From Paracoccus sp. MBLB3053 (lineage in GTDB: Bacteria; Pseudomonadota; Alphaproteobacteria; Rhodobacterales; Rhodobacteraceae): a DNA stretch of 64,000 bases. The stretch is taken from assembly GCF_031822435.1 (NCBI RefSeq), contig NZ_JAVQLW010000001.1:381501-445500 (forward strand), given 5' to 3'. Shown here piece after piece: positions 28,201 through 36,670 of the stretch (position 1 is its first letter; the number at the start of each line of letters is the position of its first letter). The position numbers and the translations under genes are program-made. Below the pieces are notes generated by a model. That model ran no database searches and was not told where the DNA came from. It saw nothing but the letters and a program-made list of their open reading frames with translations.

Positions 28201-31200
28201 TCGGTCGCGCCCCGCTTTTCGGACAGGCGGATGTCGACCAGTCGCGCCGCGATGTTCGGCATCTCGTGCGGGAGCACACGGATCGGTCCCGCCGCCGTCG
28301 CCTTTTCGGGAACGGGAGCCGCCTCGTCCGCGACCTGAAGGGCATCGTTGCAGATGGCGATGAGATCCAGCTTCGCATCCGGAAGTTCGGACGCGATCGC
28401 CTGAGCCAGATGGAGAAGCCCGAAATAGCCGCGCTCGAGCCTGCTGTTCAGAAGGTTCGAACCGGGCCGGAAGCCTTGGCCCTGCGTCAGGGACCACAGG
28501 TGCAGGATACGATCGGGAACCATCTCCTGCCCGGCCAACGCGGCCAGCAAGATCTCATATCCCTCGCGATCGGATTCGACCGGCAGTGTAAAGGTGCCCT
28601 CCCCCTTGTCGGCATAGGTATCGGCGATCCGCACGACCGTCACCCGCTGACCGCGATCCCGCAGAAGGACAGCAAGGCGCTCGCCTATCCCGATCTCATC
28701 CGCAAAGATCAGCCAGTTGCGCCTGCCTTCGACGACCGGGCCGGACGGGCCGATCTCGATCCCAGGCGAAGCGAGCTTCCATGCCGGCCGCCAGCCCCAT
28801 TCGACGGGATCCTCGATCCGCGCCAGCTCGGTCTCGACGTTGGCCGCGCCCGAGTTGGATCGTTCGATGAAATACCGCTTGCGCTGGAAAGCATAGCCCG
28901 GCAGCGAAAGGCGCTGTCGGCGGGCGTCGCCCCAGACCTGGCTCCAGTCGATTTCACCGCCGCAGACCCAGACCCGGCCAAGCGCTGCCATGAAGTAGGT
29001 GTCGTCTCCGGTATCGTGATCGCGGTGGCGCAGCGTCGAGATGACCTGGTTCGCACTAACCGCTGGATGCGCCTTGGCCATGGCCTGCATTGCCCGACCG
29101 GGACCAACCTCAATGAAGATCCGCTCCGGGTCCTGCCCGAGAAAGGCGATCCCGTCAGCGAAATGCACCGTGCCCCGAAGGTGGGCGACCCAGTAATCCG
29201 GGCTTGTGGCCTCGGCCTCGGTCAATGGTTTTCCGGTCTGGTTCGAGATGATGGGGATTTGCGGCGCGCTCAGCCGGATCGAGGCGAGATAGGCACGGAA
29301 TTCATCCAGAACGCCATCGAGCACTCGCGAATGCGCCGCGATCGAGATCGCGATGCGCTGGCATTCGACGTCGCGCGCCGCCATCTTCGCGGCAAAGATC
29401 TCAAGCGCTGCATCCGGTCCCGAGACGACGGAAAGTCCCGGCCCGTTGACCGCCGCCAGATCCAGATCGCCCAGTTCGGCCTGGAACTCGGCGGGCCCAA
29501 GCGGAACGCTCAGCATCCCACCCGCCGGCACACGGTCCATCAGCAGACCGCGCAGGCGGACAAGACCGATGCAATCCTCGAATGACATGACCCCGGCGAT
29601 GCAGGCCGCCGTGTTCTCGCCCATGGAATGGCCGATCAACGCGTCCGGCCTGACGCCCCAACTGATCCAAAGCTGTGCCAGCGCATATTCCGTGATCATC
29701 AAGAGCGGCAATTGCAACGAAGGCTGCAAGAGCCGCTGATCCGCGTCGGCCTCGTTTCCCGGCTCGGGCAGCCACAGCGTGCGCAGATCGGCGCCATGCG
29801 CCTGCGCCATGTGATCCAGCCCGCGCTCCATCCATTCGCGGAATACCGGCTCGGTCTCGTAAAGCCCGCGGGCCATTCCTGCATATTGCGCACCACCACC
29901 CGGCAGCATGAAAACCGGCCTCGCCCCTTCCGCGACCAGCTGATGATCGAACACAAGGCGTGGATCGGGGTCGGCCAGAAGCGTCGCCGCCTCGGCCGCG
30001 TCATGCGCAACGAGGATGCGGCGGCGATCGAACAGCCGCCGGCCCTGTGTCAGCGTATAGGACAGATCCGCCATGTTCGTGCCCGAGTTCGCGCCCAGCC
30101 AAGTCGCCAGCGCGGCGCTATTTGCGTCGACTGCCGCCTTGCTGCGCCCCGACACGGTCACGATATGAAACGGCCAGTCCGACTCGCCGCTTGCTTCCGG
30201 CAAGGGGGGCTCTTCGAGGATCGCATGAGCATTGGTACCACCCACCCCAAGCGAATTCACACCCGCCCGACGCAGACCCGCCATGGGCCAGTCGGACAGG
30301 CGATCGTTCACCTCGAAGGGGCCACCCTCGAAGTCAATTGCGGGATTGGGCGCTTCATAGCCAAGGCTTGCCGGGATGCGCCCGTGATGGACGGCCAACG
30401 CCGACTTGATCAGCCCCGCACTGCCTGCCGCCGTATCCAGATGCCCGATATTCGTCTTGACCGACCCGATCCGGCACGGGCCCTGTCGCGCCCCGTCCGA
30501 GACACGCTCATAGGCCTGGTTCAGCGCCGCGACCTCGATCGGGTCGCCAAGCGCGGTCCCGGTGCCGTGACACTCGACATATCCCATGCTGTCCGAGCTG
30601 ACCCCGGACATCACCAGCGCCTCGGCGATGGCTTGCGCTTGCCCCTCGACGCTGGGGGCAAGGTAACCGGCCTTTGCCGCGCCGTCATTGTTGATGGCCG
30701 ACCCCTTGATGACGGCCCAGATATGGTCGCCATCCGCAATCGCGTCCTTGAGCCGCCGCAGGACGACGACGGCCGAGCCGCTGCCGAAGACCGTGCCCTG
30801 CGCCCGGTGATCAAAGGCGTGACAATGGCCATCGGGCGACAGGATTTCGTTTTCCTTGTAGAGATAGCCCACACCATGCGGCATCTCGATGGTCACGCCG
30901 CCCGCCAGTGCCATGTCGCATTCGCCGGAATGAAGCGACTGGCACGCCATGTGGACCGCGACGAGCGAAGTCGAGCAGGCCGTCTGCACGTTGATGCTGG
31001 GGCCCTTGAGATCGAAGATGTGGCTGACCCGTGTCGCCAGGAAATCCTTGTCATTGCCGGTGTGACGCAGCAGGAAATGTCCGACCCCGTCGACCAGATC
31101 GCGGTTCGAACAGACATTCCAGTAGAAATAGCTGCCCATGCCACAGCCGGCCCAGACGCCGATATTTCCGTCGAACCGCTCGGGCGGATGTGCCGCATCC

Positions 31201-31526
31201 TCAAGGGCGTGCCAGCAGGTTTCAAGGAACTTGCGGTGCTGGGGGTCCATGATCGCCGCTTCCTTCGGCGAAAGGCCAAAGAACTCGGCGTCGAACTCAT
31301 CGAACCGGCCCAGGATTGCGGCCGAGGGCACGTAATTCGGGTCCGCTATCCGCGCGCGCGACTCGCCGCGGGCCAGCAGATCGGACTGTGCTACCGGCTG
31401 GATCGATTCGACATTTCGGCACAGATTGTCCCAGAACTCGGAAATATCTGCGGCGCCGGGTAATTGCGCCGCCATTCCGACAATCGCAATATCCGTTTCT
31501 GACACCGGGTCTTGAATGAAGGCCAT
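25245..31526 (-). CDS. Type I polyketide synthase KS-AT-KR-DH-ACP-TE
   Basis: 2093 residues from ATG 31526 with AGAGGGA upstream; an earlier frame start at 31547 lacks this. KS: Cys184 in TACSTSL, His320 in ECHGTGT, His362 in KTNIGHL. AT: Ser634 in GHSMGE. A structural KR half (about 905-1120) precedes the catalytic KR, GGLGGIG near 1163 and Tyr1305 in DYVAANE. DH follows the KR: HRTVTGQALMP with His1387, and HPALLD with Asp1545. ACP: FDLGGHSL, Ser1750. TE: GFSGGG, Ser1896. No enoylreductase or methyltransferase. It would extend once, reduce, dehydrate and release. KR before DH is unusual for modular PKSs. First gene of the PKS-GT2-NRPS-PPTase operon. Confidence 0.94.
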   Translation of the reverse strand: MAFIQDPVSETDIAIVGMAAQLPGAADISEFWDNLCRNVESIQPVAQSDLLARGESRARIADPNYVPSAAILGRFDEFDAEFFGLSPKEAAIMDPQHRKFLETCWHALEDAAHPPERFDGNIGVWAGCGMGSYFYWNVCSNRDLVDGVGHFLLRHTGNDKDFLATRVSHIFDLKGPSINVQTACSTSLVAVHMACQSLHSGECDMALAGGVTIEMPHGVGYLYKENEILSPDGHCHAFDHRAQGTVFGSGSAVVVLRRLKDAIADGDHIWAVIKGSAINNDGAAKAGYLAPSVEGQAQAIAEALVMSGVSSDSMGYVECHGTGTALGDPIEVAALNQAYERVSDGARQGPCRIGSVKTNIGHLDTAAGSAGLIKSALAVHHGRIPASLGYEAPNPAIDFEGGPFEVNDRLSDWPMAGLRRAGVNSLGVGGTNAHAILEEPPLPEASGESDWPFHIVTVSGRSKAAVDANSAALATWLGANSGTNMADLSYTLTQGRRLFDRRRILVAHDAAEAATLLADPDPRLVFDHQLVAEGARPVFMLPGGGAQYAGMARGLYETEPVFREWMERGLDHMAQAHGADLRTLWLPEPGNEADADQRLLQPSLQLPLLMITEYALAQLWISWGVRPDALIGHSMGENTAACIAGVMSFEDCIGLVRLRGLLMDRVPAGGMLSVPLGPAEFQAELGDLDLAAVNGPGLSVVSGPDAALEIFAAKMAARDVECQRIAISIAAHSRVLDGVLDEFRAYLASIRLSAPQIPIISNQTGKPLTEAEATSPDYWVAHLRGTVHFADGIAFLGQDPERIFIEVGPGRAMQAMAKAHPAVSANQVISTLRHRDHDTGDDTYFMAALGRVWVCGGEIDWSQVWGDARRQRLSLPGYAFQRKRYFIERSNSGAANVETELARIEDPVEWGWRPAWKLASPGIEIGPSGPVVEGRRNWLIFADEIGIGERLAVLLRDRGQRVTVVRIADTYADKGEGTFTLPVESDREGYEILLAALAGQEMVPDRILHLWSLTQGQGFRPGSNLLNSRLERGYFGLLHLAQAIASELPDAKLDLIAICNDALQVADEAAPVPEKATAAGPIRVLPHEMPNIAARLVDIRLSEKRGATEAAAAMLLEEAIAPSGASLAAWRDGRRFEQALERVPLADDGLAGIPEGAVCLITGGLGGIGQSIARELARRGAAKLALTTRGNAEAGPVLAAIRQLESEGAEVIALSADVTSPEDMTKAIAETRARFGGLDVVLHAAGTVRDSLIAAKSDDDSWDVLAPKLLGTRALIEALASQPVKLTVLFASTSTMIAPAGQADYVAANEYLNAVARAAPAALGRVVAVNWGVWADTGMAARALGLQNAAVAGAPVDRPLLDQAMPLPGGREFRTAMSLSQWIIGGHRTVTGQALMPGTGWIELIAEAALESGLKLPIAIRDLEFQRPLLVSDTALVTTRVEPAGDDFRITILDDPQGEPNVIAHIAALDRGAPSRLTAEGPWDQDGEGAALPSAQDRQMDFGPRWQVLRRFRIAQDEGVAELALAPEFVGEPDQGWLVHPALLDIATGWAMPLIKGWTPDHLWVPMGYRSIEILGRLPSRVISRIRNAGENSDAQGMAQFDITLAGLDGTVCIEIRGFALRKMSAPISAAPQSHRQPARSLSPAERRLHHNISQGIPAAIGPVMLSRAISTGLSQVYVSSLDLTALIAEAGVTEASAPAEGGFERPDLDSDFVEPAPGVQAELAAIWSDLLGIAQVGAADSFFDLGGHSLIAVRMFAQVRKAFGADMPISTLFEAPTIAELSALIEEQTGPRELAADNVHPLPGNARVQRRFLVDMGGRGEGTPFFMVAGMFGNVMNLRQLAQRLGADRRFYGLQARGLLGEDEPHGSFEDAARDYIAELREVQPHGPYLIGGFSGGGLTAYEIARQLRAAGEEVAMLVMLDTPLPLRESLNRADRLLIRLGEFRENGLSFFKTWAKNRIAYEISRRRKQQALDAGAKADEGSFHDLAIEAAFLSWLPQMQLSNWDGPVALFRPPLDPRWKVSGGRYVSTQRTYLLEDNGWSPWMPNLKVIEVPGDHDSMVLEPNVRRMASLLRDILRDADGDAPARTKAAE

Positions 31527-31814
31527 GAAAATCCCTCTTTCAATCAATACTGCCTATCGGCACGGAACACGAAACAACTGGTGCGCGTATTTGGCATATC
31601 GAATCCCGGCCCATGCACCAATAGTTAATGATGAAGGGCACCCTGCCTTTTTCGACAGCCCGGCCTGCGAATGCTTGTTTTGCAATGAGTTGGGACCGTG
31701 TTCACGACCCTTTCATCGCCCGCCGACCCGAGGCCAATCGCAGCAAGATCGCGCAATGGCGATCGCGTCATACGCACTTGGCAGGTCGCGCGTGACTTAA
31801 GTTAGGGGGCGCAA

Positions 31815-32606
31815 CTACCCGAACGGGTTCCGGTAAATGCCAAACCGCTGTTTCAGGAATGCCCATACGAAGGGCGGTTCATGGACAACATAGCGGTGGA
31901 AGCGTGCGCGCGGCTCCTTGACCAGACGATAGAGCCATTCGAAGCCCATGTTTGTAATCCAGGACGGGGGTCGGTCGAAGGTTCCGCTTTCGTAGTCGAT
32001 CGTGCCGCCCAGTGGGAGCCAAAGGCGGACGTTCGGCATCCTGTCGCGATATTTCACGATGAATTTTTCCTGCCGGCCTCCGCCCAGACCGACCAGACAG
32101 ACAGTCGCCCCGCTGGCATTGATCCTGTCGATCATGCGATCGACCTCGCCCTCGCGTTTTTCGAAATCGAACGGCGGCGCATCGGTGCCGACGATCATGC
32201 GCCGACCGACTTTCGCATTGATCTTTTCGGCGGCAAGATCCGCCACGCCCGGCTTTCCACCGCACAGGAAGATGGTGACCGAGGGGTCGTCCTTGTATCG
32301 GTTGTAGAATTTCGGGAAGTAATCCGAGCCTGAGACACGCTCTCGCACCGGCGTACCAAGCAGTTTCAGCGCGAAATACATGATCTGGCTGTCACAGGTC
32401 ACGACGTCGAACTGGTCGAAAATGTCATAGAATTCTCGATCCTGCTGCAACTTCATGATCATGTCGACATGCAGGGTCAGCAGCAGGCCTTCGCGAAACT
32501 TCTCGACCAGCTCGTCCATGGTGACATCATGGACATAGGCGTTCAGGATTGGCACTTCGCGATAGGGCGGCGCCACGGCGGAATCGCTCGCGCTCATGTC
32601 GAACAT
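31815..32606 (-). CDS. WecG/TagA/CpsF family glycosyltransferase (GT26)
   Basis: 263 residues from ATG 32606, with GGGAGGCG eight bases upstream. The family pattern is clear: HVDMIMKLQQDREFYDIF, VTCDSQIMYFALKLLG, RVSGSDYFPKF, TIFLCGGKPGVADLAAEKI, VCLVGLGGGRQEKFI, and the C-terminal WLYRLVKEPRARFHRY. These enzymes add a sugar to a lipid-linked acceptor on the cytoplasmic face. Family members end in an amphipathic membrane-binding tail, as seen here. Last gene of the Gfo/Idh - TIM-barrel - GT26 operon (3 bp after the preceding stop) and 288 bp ahead of the PKS start. Confidence 0.92.
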   Translation of the reverse strand: MFDMSASDSAVAPPYREVPILNAYVHDVTMDELVEKFREGLLLTLHVDMIMKLQQDREFYDIFDQFDVVTCDSQIMYFALKLLGTPVRERVSGSDYFPKFYNRYKDDPSVTIFLCGGKPGVADLAAEKINAKVGRRMIVGTDAPPFDFEKREGEVDRMIDRINASGATVCLVGLGGGRQEKFIVKYRDRMPNVRLWLPLGGTIDYESGTFDRPPSWITNMGFEWLYRLVKEPRARFHRYVVHEPPFVWAFLKQRFGIYRNPFG

Positions 32607-32609
32607 GGC

Positions 32610-33476
32610 TCAGACGCCTCCCATGTAGCGATCGACCAGTTCACGGGTCGACCGGATATTGCGGGCCGAGGATGCCCCGAAGACAATCGACTCGACCCCC
32701 GGCAGTTCGGAGATCCAGTGAATGGCCTCATCGGCAGGAATGGCCCCGCTGGCAAACACCGACATGGCAATCGCGCGCACCCTTCCCGACTTCAGCGCGT
32801 CAAGATAGCGGTCGTATCCCCCGGACATCCTGAAGCCGATCTTGTTGATGTTCGAGCAGATGATCGGCCGCTCGATCCCTTCCTTCTCGAGTGCATCGAG
32901 AAGTGCCGGCATGTTCATCGTGATATAGGCCGGCTCGGCGTTGTATTTCTGGGTGATGTGATCGTGAAAGATCCGGAAGGCACGGGTGAAGCCCATTCCC
33001 AGCAGAAGGTCCGTGAAGACGTTCTGGATGAAGACGACGGGCGCCTTTGCACCCTGGAACATCTTCATTTCCATGTCGATCAGCACCTTGGCGATGCCGT
33101 CCACCTCTTTTGTCGCGAGTGCCTTGCCCCCGGCCAGTGCGGCCCCAAGCAGACCATCTGCCGGCATGAAGCCGCGCAAGGCGCCGACGATGCCGTGTTC
33201 CGTCACCGCATTGGCGTATTTGTGCGCATAGGGCATGCAGGGATAGAAGGTGAAATCCGCGTAGCGCGACCGATCTGCGCCGATGCGATTGGCGATCTGT
33301 GCAACCCGGTCATGGGTCGTGCACATGAAGGTCCGAATCCCCTCGTCATAGGCCGAATCCAACACCTCCATGATCGCGTCGAGGTTCTGGAAACGCATGG
33401 CCTGGGCCCGCGCCTTTTCTTCGGACATGTGATTGATGCCAAAGAACTGGTTGTCACCGAATAGCAGCTTGTCCAT
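32610..33476 (-). CDS. Uncharacterised TIM-barrel-like protein, distantly aldo/keto reductase-like
   Basis: 288 residues. It opens LLFGDNQFFGINHMSEEKARAQ and contains EVLDSAYDEGIRTFMCTTHD, then a closing repeat-like region VRAIAMSVFASGAIPADEAIHWI and GVESIVFGASSARNIRSTRELVD. The latter resembles the last strands of aldo/keto reductases, where the cofactor phosphate is bound, but the catalytic D-Y-K-H set is not evident. I cannot assign a reaction. It sits 15 bp after a Gfo/Idh/MocA gene and 3 bp before a GT26 gene, so a role in nucleotide-sugar or glycan processing is inferred from context only. Confidence 0.75.
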   Translation of the reverse strand: MDKLLFGDNQFFGINHMSEEKARAQAMRFQNLDAIMEVLDSAYDEGIRTFMCTTHDRVAQIANRIGADRSRYADFTFYPCMPYAHKYANAVTEHGIVGALRGFMPADGLLGAALAGGKALATKEVDGIAKVLIDMEMKMFQGAKAPVVFIQNVFTDLLLGMGFTRAFRIFHDHITQKYNAEPAYITMNMPALLDALEKEGIERPIICSNINKIGFRMSGGYDRYLDALKSGRVRAIAMSVFASGAIPADEAIHWISELPGVESIVFGASSARNIRSTRELVDRYMGGV

Positions 33477-33491
33477 GTATATGCGTTCCCG

Positions 33492-34619
33492 TCAGCGTTG
33501 CCGCAACCAGCCGAAACCGGACTTGCGCCGGGACGGGCTGGACGAGGACAGCTTCGGCGGTTCACCGACGGACTGCCCGCTTGCGCAGTTCGCAATGATC
33601 ATGGCCATGGTTCGGTCGGTTTCAGCGGCCGAACGGAAATCATTGCTGGAGATATTGCCCTTGCGGTCACGAACCGCGCTGATGAAGGCGTCGAGCTGAT
33701 CGGAATATTCTTCGCCGCGCAGGTAGAACCAAGCATCTTCGGTCAACTCGGTCGTGTATCTTACCGACCATCCCTGATCGTAGTCGGGCAGGGTCGCATC
33801 GGCCTTGCGCAGGTACAGCTGGCATTCCTGCCGATCCGCATAGACCCGCCCATTCGTCCCGATCATGCTGATCTTGGTGGACATCTTGCGATGGCTTTCA
33901 TCGCTCCAGTTGACCGCGAGTTGCGCCGTCGGCCCGTCATCCCAGCGCAAGGTCGAGAACACCTCGTCATCGATGCTTTCCGAGAAGATCGAGTTCATCA
34001 CCGATCCCGAAACCTGCGCTGGCGCACCAAAGAACCAGTTCAGAAGATTGATTGGATGGGCCGCATAATCGTAGAGACAGCCCCCGCCCTCGGTCTTCTG
34101 GGTCCGCCAGGTGGCGTTCTTGGGCCGCAGGACAACCGGGCCATAAGCCTCTGCCAGAACATGTGTGATCCGCCCCAGAGCACCGGATTGGACGATCCGC
34201 TTCATCTCGCGAAAAGCGCCCACGTGCCGATAATGATAGCCGACCTGATTGATCAGCCCCTTTTGCTCGGCGAGCTGGGCCAGCGCTTCGCTTTCCTGCC
34301 AGTCAAGGCAGAAGGGCTTTTCACAGAAGACGTGAATACCCTTGTCCAGAGCCGCACGAACCATCGTCGCGTGGAAACGCGAAGGTGTCGCGATTACGAC
34401 CGCGTCCAGTTCCTGTTCGGCAAGAAGCTTGTCATAATCGCGGTAGATCGGGGCCGCGATGTTCTTGGAAAGCACATCGACCATAAAGCCTGCACCATCG
34501 CATCCAATCGTATCCGCATTGGGATGCGCGTTGACCATGGCAAAATGCGATAATCCCATCTTTCCGAGGCCAACAACCGCAATACGCACCCGCCTCGTAT
34601 CGATCACACCTGTAGTCAT
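33492..34619 (-). CDS. Gfo/Idh/MocA family oxidoreductase
   Basis: 375 residues. The N-terminal Rossmann fold has VRIAVVGLGKMGLSHFAMV (GxGxxG) and DAVVIATPSRFHATMV, and the family hallmark EKPF is in HVFCEKPFCLDWQ near residue 98. The C-terminal alpha/beta domain follows (GGGCLYDYAAHPINLLNWFFG, the H of the catalytic region). Such NAD(P)-dependent enzymes oxidise or reduce sugar substrates; polysaccharide loci often use them for 3-keto or amino-sugar synthesis. A basic, Ser-rich tail (SSSSPSRRKSGFGWLRQR) is an oddity at the C terminus. First gene of the three-gene operon. Confidence 0.9.
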   Translation of the reverse strand: MTTGVIDTRRVRIAVVGLGKMGLSHFAMVNAHPNADTIGCDGAGFMVDVLSKNIAAPIYRDYDKLLAEQELDAVVIATPSRFHATMVRAALDKGIHVFCEKPFCLDWQESEALAQLAEQKGLINQVGYHYRHVGAFREMKRIVQSGALGRITHVLAEAYGPVVLRPKNATWRTQKTEGGGCLYDYAAHPINLLNWFFGAPAQVSGSVMNSIFSESIDDEVFSTLRWDDGPTAQLAVNWSDESHRKMSTKISMIGTNGRVYADRQECQLYLRKADATLPDYDQGWSVRYTTELTEDAWFYLRGEEYSDQLDAFISAVRDRKGNISSNDFRSAAETDRTMAMIIANCASGQSVGEPPKLSSSSPSRRKSGFGWLRQR

Positions 34620-34850
34620 GCGTTCTCACGACTCCATTAAACAAATGATCAGAAAATCGCTTCCTGTATCACTGCATTCATCCAACCCGACAAGTGCGAT
34701 ATTGCCGAACCGTGCAACCGCCGCGTGATCTTGACGATAAAGACAGGCCGGAGCCAAAAATCGAGATCCCAATGAAAATCGTGTGACAATTCAAGAGGCA
34801 TTGCTGAATTGCAGAGCGCCGAATGATCCCTTCATGGAAATCGTAAGACA

Positions 34851-35891
34851 TCAGGCCCGGCCGGACAGCAAAAGCCAGTTCGTGCCGTCTGGCGAAAGAT
34901 GAACCAGCTGCCCCGGTTGCGGCAAGGCGGCCGAGGGGGCGTTGAAACGGTCAAGCAGGATTTCGCGCGCACCCACGCGCATGCGCAGTCGCTGGACCGA
35001 GCCCAGGAATTCGACGCCCGTCACCTCGGCCGCAATCCCCTGATCTGACAGCACCAGACCCTCGGGCCTGGCGGCCAACGTGATCGGACCCTCGGGAAGC
35101 GGGCGGTTCAGCGAGAACTCCGCCCCTTCCACGCGCACGCGCCCGCTTCCGGCATCCAGCACCTCGACGTCGAAGCGGTTGAGCGTCCCGACAAATCCGG
35201 CGACGAAGTCGGTGGCCGGATGATTGTAAATGTCGCGGGGAGTTCCCGTCTGGTCGGCGACACCGCGATGCATCACCACGATGCGATCCGAGATGGACAA
35301 AGCTTCTTCTTGGTCATGTGTGACGAAGATGGTGGTGATGCCCAATTGCTGCTGGATTTCCCGGATCTGGTTGCGCAGCGAAACGCGAATCTTCGCATCA
35401 AGGGCCGAAAGGGGCTCATCCAGCAGAAGGACCCGAGGACGCGGCGCCAGGGCCCGAGCCAGGGCGACCCGCTGCTGCTGGCCACCGGACAATTGCCAGG
35501 GATAGCGTCCGCCCAGTTCGGGAAGCCCGATCAGGTCAAGCATTTCCTGCACGCGCGGACCGCGCTCGGCGCGCGGCACACCCGCGACCTTCAGCCCGAA
35601 CCCCACATTTTCCGCCACGGTCAGATTCGGAAATAGCGCATAGGCCTGAAAGACCATGCCGATCTGACGCTGGTTCGGGCGCAGCCGGGTGACATCCTGC
35701 CCGTCGATCAGAATGCGTCCTTCGGACGGTCCCTCGAAGCCCGCCACCATCCGCAGGACGGTGGTCTTGCCGCAGCCCGATGGGCCGAGGAACGAAACGA
35801 ACTCCCCCTTCTCGATGGAGAGGTTGAAGTCATGAACGACTTTCGTCGGACCAAATGATTTCTGTAGATGCTCAAGGTTCAGAAAGCTCAT
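34851..35891 (-). CDS. ABC importer ATPase, PotA/FbpC type
   Basis: 346 residues from ATG 35891, overlapping the permease stop as ATGA. Walker A FLGPSGCGKTTVLRM, Q-loop MVFQAYALFPNLT, signature LSGGQQQRVALARAL, Walker B VLLLDEPLSALD and the switch His in TIFVTHDQEEAL are all present. The C-terminal TOBE-like domain (about 250-346) is typical for spermidine/putrescine or ferric-iron importers. Last gene of a four-gene SBP-permease-permease-ATPase operon. Confidence 0.95.
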   Translation of the reverse strand: MSFLNLEHLQKSFGPTKVVHDFNLSIEKGEFVSFLGPSGCGKTTVLRMVAGFEGPSEGRILIDGQDVTRLRPNQRQIGMVFQAYALFPNLTVAENVGFGLKVAGVPRAERGPRVQEMLDLIGLPELGGRYPWQLSGGQQQRVALARALAPRPRVLLLDEPLSALDAKIRVSLRNQIREIQQQLGITTIFVTHDQEEALSISDRIVVMHRGVADQTGTPRDIYNHPATDFVAGFVGTLNRFDVEVLDAGSGRVRVEGAEFSLNRPLPEGPITLAARPEGLVLSDQGIAAEVTGVEFLGSVQRLRMRVGAREILLDRFNAPSAALPQPGQLVHLSPDGTNWLLLSGRA

Positions 35892-36670
35892 TTTGCGGTC
35901 TTTCGCACGCCCGCCAGGCGGGAGATCAGTTGCAGCAGTCCCATGCAGGCCCATGTCGCGCCAAAGGCGATCACCGCCAGCGCGGCAGGTTCATATGCCC
36001 GGTTCGCCCCCAGCAACTGCATATAAGGGCCGAAGGCGGGGCGGTTCAGCAGGGCGGCCATGGTGAATTCGCCGATCACGATGGCAAAGCTGAGGAAGGC
36101 CCCGGACATCACCGCACCCAGGACATTGGGCATGATAAGGCTGCCGATGATCCGAACCCAGCCCGCGCCCAGGGATTGCGCGGCTTCGGTCAGGGTCCGG
36201 ACATCCAGCGTCGAAAGCCCGGTATCGACGGCGCGGTACATGTAGGGCAGTGCCAGCGTCGCATAGCCGCAAAGCAGAAGCAGGTTCGTTCCCGTTGCCG
36301 ATCCCGTCAGGGGCAGGAGCGATGAGGTGTTGTAAAGACGGATATAACCGAAGACGACCACGATGGCCGGGATGACCAATGGCAGCAGGGTCACGAACTC
36401 GATCACCGGACGCAGACGTGGAAGTCGCAGCCTCACCCAATATGCGGTCGGCACCACGATCAGTACGCCCAGCAAGATGGTCAGCAGCGCCATCGCCACC
36501 GAATAGCCGAAAGTCGCGCGAAAGTTCGGATCAGCCAGCACCGAGCGATAGGCATCAAGGGAATACTCCCCCCGCCGCATCCGCAACGAGAACTCGATCG
36601 TTCCGATCAGCGGGAGCAGGAAATACAGCGCGCCAAGGATGAGCGCGCCCCAGGACCAGAGACGTCTCAT
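35888..36670 (-). CDS. ABC importer inner-membrane permease (PotC-like)
   Basis: 260 residues from ATG 36670, overlapping the upstream permease stop (ATGA); the longer open frame to 36988 is inside that gene. Six hydrophobic segments are visible. The EAA loop reads LTEAAQSLGAGWVRIIGSLIMPNVL and contacts the ATPase. It works as a heterodimer with the adjacent permease. Substrate is set by the binding protein at 37567-38673. Confidence 0.93.
   Translation of the reverse strand: MRRLWSWGALILGALYFLLPLIGTIEFSLRMRRGEYSLDAYRSVLADPNFRATFGYSVAMALLTILLGVLIVVPTAYWVRLRLPRLRPVIEFVTLLPLVIPAIVVVFGYIRLYNTSSLLPLTGSATGTNLLLLCGYATLALPYMYRAVDTGLSTLDVRTLTEAAQSLGAGWVRIIGSLIMPNVLGAVMSGAFLSFAIVIGEFTMAALLNRPAFGPYMQLLGANRAYEPAALAVIAFGATWACMGLLQLISRLAGVRKTAK

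Noticed and set aside
29628..31463. 611-codon plus-strand frame opposite the PKS
   Set aside because: Lies wholly antisense to the KS-AT region, whose catalytic motifs are intact.
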